Shown piece after piece: positions 62,500 to 64,000 of a stretch of 64,000 nt of DNA. How positions within the stretch are numbered: the stretch's first letter is position 1; every line of letters begins with the position of its first letter. The translations under genes and the position numbers were made by a program. The notes under the pieces were generated by a model. It was not told where the DNA came from. It worked only from the letters and a program-made list of their open reading frames with translations, and ran no database searches. This DNA comes from Physcomitrium patens (lineage: Eukaryota > Streptophyta > Bryopsida > Funariales > Funariaceae). The stretch spans positions 1,886,636 through 1,950,635 of the forward strand of contig NC_037275.1 of assembly GCF_000002425.4 (NCBI RefSeq), written 5' to 3'.

Positions 62500-63519
62500 A
62501 GATATTTCTTATACTAAATCTATACATAAAGAAGTCATAGGTGGTCGTTTGTTGTCTTTTGGAGATGTTATTCAAAAAATTATTCCTTTAAATTTAACAA
62601 TTAGAGATCATAATAGTATAATAATATTTAATTTGATAAGTTTTTTTTTTTAATTTAGTTATTTTAAGATTATTATGATTAGAAAAATATAATTCTTAAA
62701 TAGATTGGATTTCTTGTATTCTTATTTTTTTTTTGTAGTTTAATCCAAAATTTTGATAGTGAAGTAAAAATAGATAAGCCTAATTCATTCAAATCCTTAT
62801 TAGTAGGTGCAAGAGCTTTTATACATGTGGCATAAGAAAGGTCATCTTTTGCTATATATGCCATATCCATTTCTAATAGTAAAAAGATGTCTAATAATAT
62901 TTCTAATTAGAATCAAGATTTTTAAGATATTTTTGAAAAAAAAATATAGATATTCTTCTAGAGCATCAATTCTATGATTGTTCAATTGATCTATAAGAAG
63001 GAGCTTAACTACTATTTGGACCAATCTATGGCTTATCGCAAAATGAGTTGGCTGCACTAAAGGAGTACATTGATAAGAATTTGGCTAAAAACTTTATAAA
63101 CCATTCAAAATCTCCAACAAAAGCTTCTATTTTGTTCATAAAGAAAAAAGATGGATCTCTACGGATGTGTATAGATTATTAAAGACTTAATAAGATCACT
63201 ATTAAGAATAAGTATCTCTTACCTTTGATTTCAAGACTTCTTAATTAACTCAATCAAGCAAAAATCTACACAAAAATAGATCTATGAGGAATATACAATC
63301 AAATCCACATCAAAGAAGGAAATAAATAGAAGACTATTTTTTGAACTAGGTATGGACATTTCAAATATAATGTCATATCTTTTGGTTTCATGAATATATT
63401 AGTTATTTTTTAATATCTCATGAATGATATCTTTTTTGAATTTTTTGATGATTTTCTTATTTGTTATTTAGACAATATTCTAATTTAGTTGAAGAACATA
63501 GAAGTATTGAAGTAAGTCA
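62500..63519 (+). mobile_element. Gypsy (chromovirus-type) pol fossil, reverse transcriptase
   Basis: Plus-strand Gypsy sequence. Near 63.05-63.5 kb the translation shows reverse transcriptase landmarks: [37 protein letters not shown] and the YLD-N-ILI box. The upstream part (62.5-63.05 kb) matches the fragment at 4.19-4.8 kb. It has many breaks and is cut off at about 63.52 kb by Copia sequence. Confidence 0.75.
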
Positions 63520-64000
63520 CTTAGTAAAAGGTATTATCTTAGGTAAGTTGCTAGTAGTTAAAAGGTAATAAAGCGTTTAAAAAAGTTACTATGGTGGCTT
63601 GTAGGATTTGTAAGTAGCGGCTAGGTTAAGAAAGAACCTAGGGTTTAGTTGGATGAAGTAGAAATGGATGTAACATCGATTGAAGTTGCCTCGTTGATTG
63701 GCAACTACCACCTATAAGTAAGAAGTATTGGAAGTAAGAGTTATCTTACTCCATACTCCCTTTTGTGTGCAACCTTGCTGATGCTAAGTGTTGTGACTTC
63801 AAAGTACTTGTTCTTTAATAGGTTATGGACCCACACACCTTTAGTTGTGAGTTTTGAAGTTCTTTGAGGTCTTTGCTGGTATTAAGAATAGATCTTATGA
63901 TTGTTGCTGATGTTAGGATTTGATATCTTGTTAATCTCTTTTTGCATCTAGTTGTTGATGTAGTTTTGCTCTTACTTGTTGTTAAGTACATTCATAATCT
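63520..64000 (+). mobile_element. Copia 5' end (LTR, primer site, leader), runs off the window
   Basis: Sequence of different composition starts at about 63.52 kb inside the Gypsy reverse transcriptase. It ends TTCTTTAATA at 63820, like the LTR end of the Copia at 37-42 kb, and is followed at 63821-63834 by GGTTATGGACCCAC, the same primer site with one mismatch, and then leader-like sequence. The rest lies beyond the window. The LTR start is approximate; the LTR itself does not match the 285-bp LTR, so this is a different Copia family. Confidence 0.65.

Noticed and set aside
1-64000. CRISPR arrays, operons, riboswitches or other prokaryotic features
   Set aside because: The genes are spliced plant genes and the repeats are eukaryotic; no regular spacer pattern is seen.
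1-64000. tRNA or rRNA genes
   Set aside because: No cloverleaf or rRNA stretch was recognised by eye; the initiator tRNA-Met-like 14-mer at 42133 is a primer site next to an LTR, not a tRNA gene.

Overview
The window is a piece of a plant nuclear genome. Spliced genes with GT-AG introns and plant-type families sit in islands of ordinary base composition, separated by very AT-rich, repeat-filled DNA. Small compact genes among chromovirus-type Gypsy fossils that have drifted to extreme AT content fit a moss, most likely Physcomitrium (Physcomitrella) patens or a relative. The species call is inference; no search was run.

Layout. 1-6.9 kb is decayed Gypsy/chromovirus DNA with a nested 1.2-kb repeat. 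7.4-8.9 kb is a three-exon SRPBCC (lachrymatory-factor-synthase-like) gene on the + strand that carries two in-frame stops, so it is probably a pseudogene. 9.6-11.7 kb (- strand) is a small plant-type gene with a 173-residue product. 14.5-17.4 kb (+) is an eight-exon 2-oxoglutarate/Fe(II) oxygenase gene of 391 residues. 19.87-20.87 kb is a non-autonomous DNA element with arms of about 170 bp in inverted orientation. 22.4-26.0 kb (-) is a twelve-exon F-box/leucine-rich-repeat gene (350 residues). 27.7-36.2 kb (+) is a fifteen-exon AAA-ATPase/bromodomain gene (1258 residues) of the ATAD2/Yta7/BRAT1 family. All four intact gene models were built here by joining splice sites by eye; the phases close exactly in each.

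From 37.35 to 42.43 kb lies a young, nearly whole Copia element (- strand) with 285-bp LTRs that differ at 2 sites, a 5-bp target duplication (GTATT), and a primer site matching the anticodon arm of initiator tRNA-Met. It landed inside a tandemly repeated sequence of about 150 bp. From 42.6 kb to the end the window is a fossil bed: Gypsy fragments in both orientations, LTR pieces, five copies of a dispersed repeat of 1.0-1.5 kb with tracts of degenerate TTTAGGR, one unexplained GC-richer island (51.4-52.1 kb), and the 5' end of a second Copia element.

The genes do not form an operon-like system. The F-box and AAA/bromodomain genes are head to head and may share a 1.7-kb promoter region; the SRPBCC and small-protein genes converge. 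The AAA/bromodomain gene belongs to a family that opposes silencing, and it sits directly beside heavily decayed repeats and a young Copia element, but that is only an observation of position. I found no clearly novel multi-gene system. The most unusual items are the twice-stopped SRPBCC gene, the half-tRNA primer site shared by two Copia elements, the telomere-like repeat family, and the inverted-arm element with an unrecognised reading frame.
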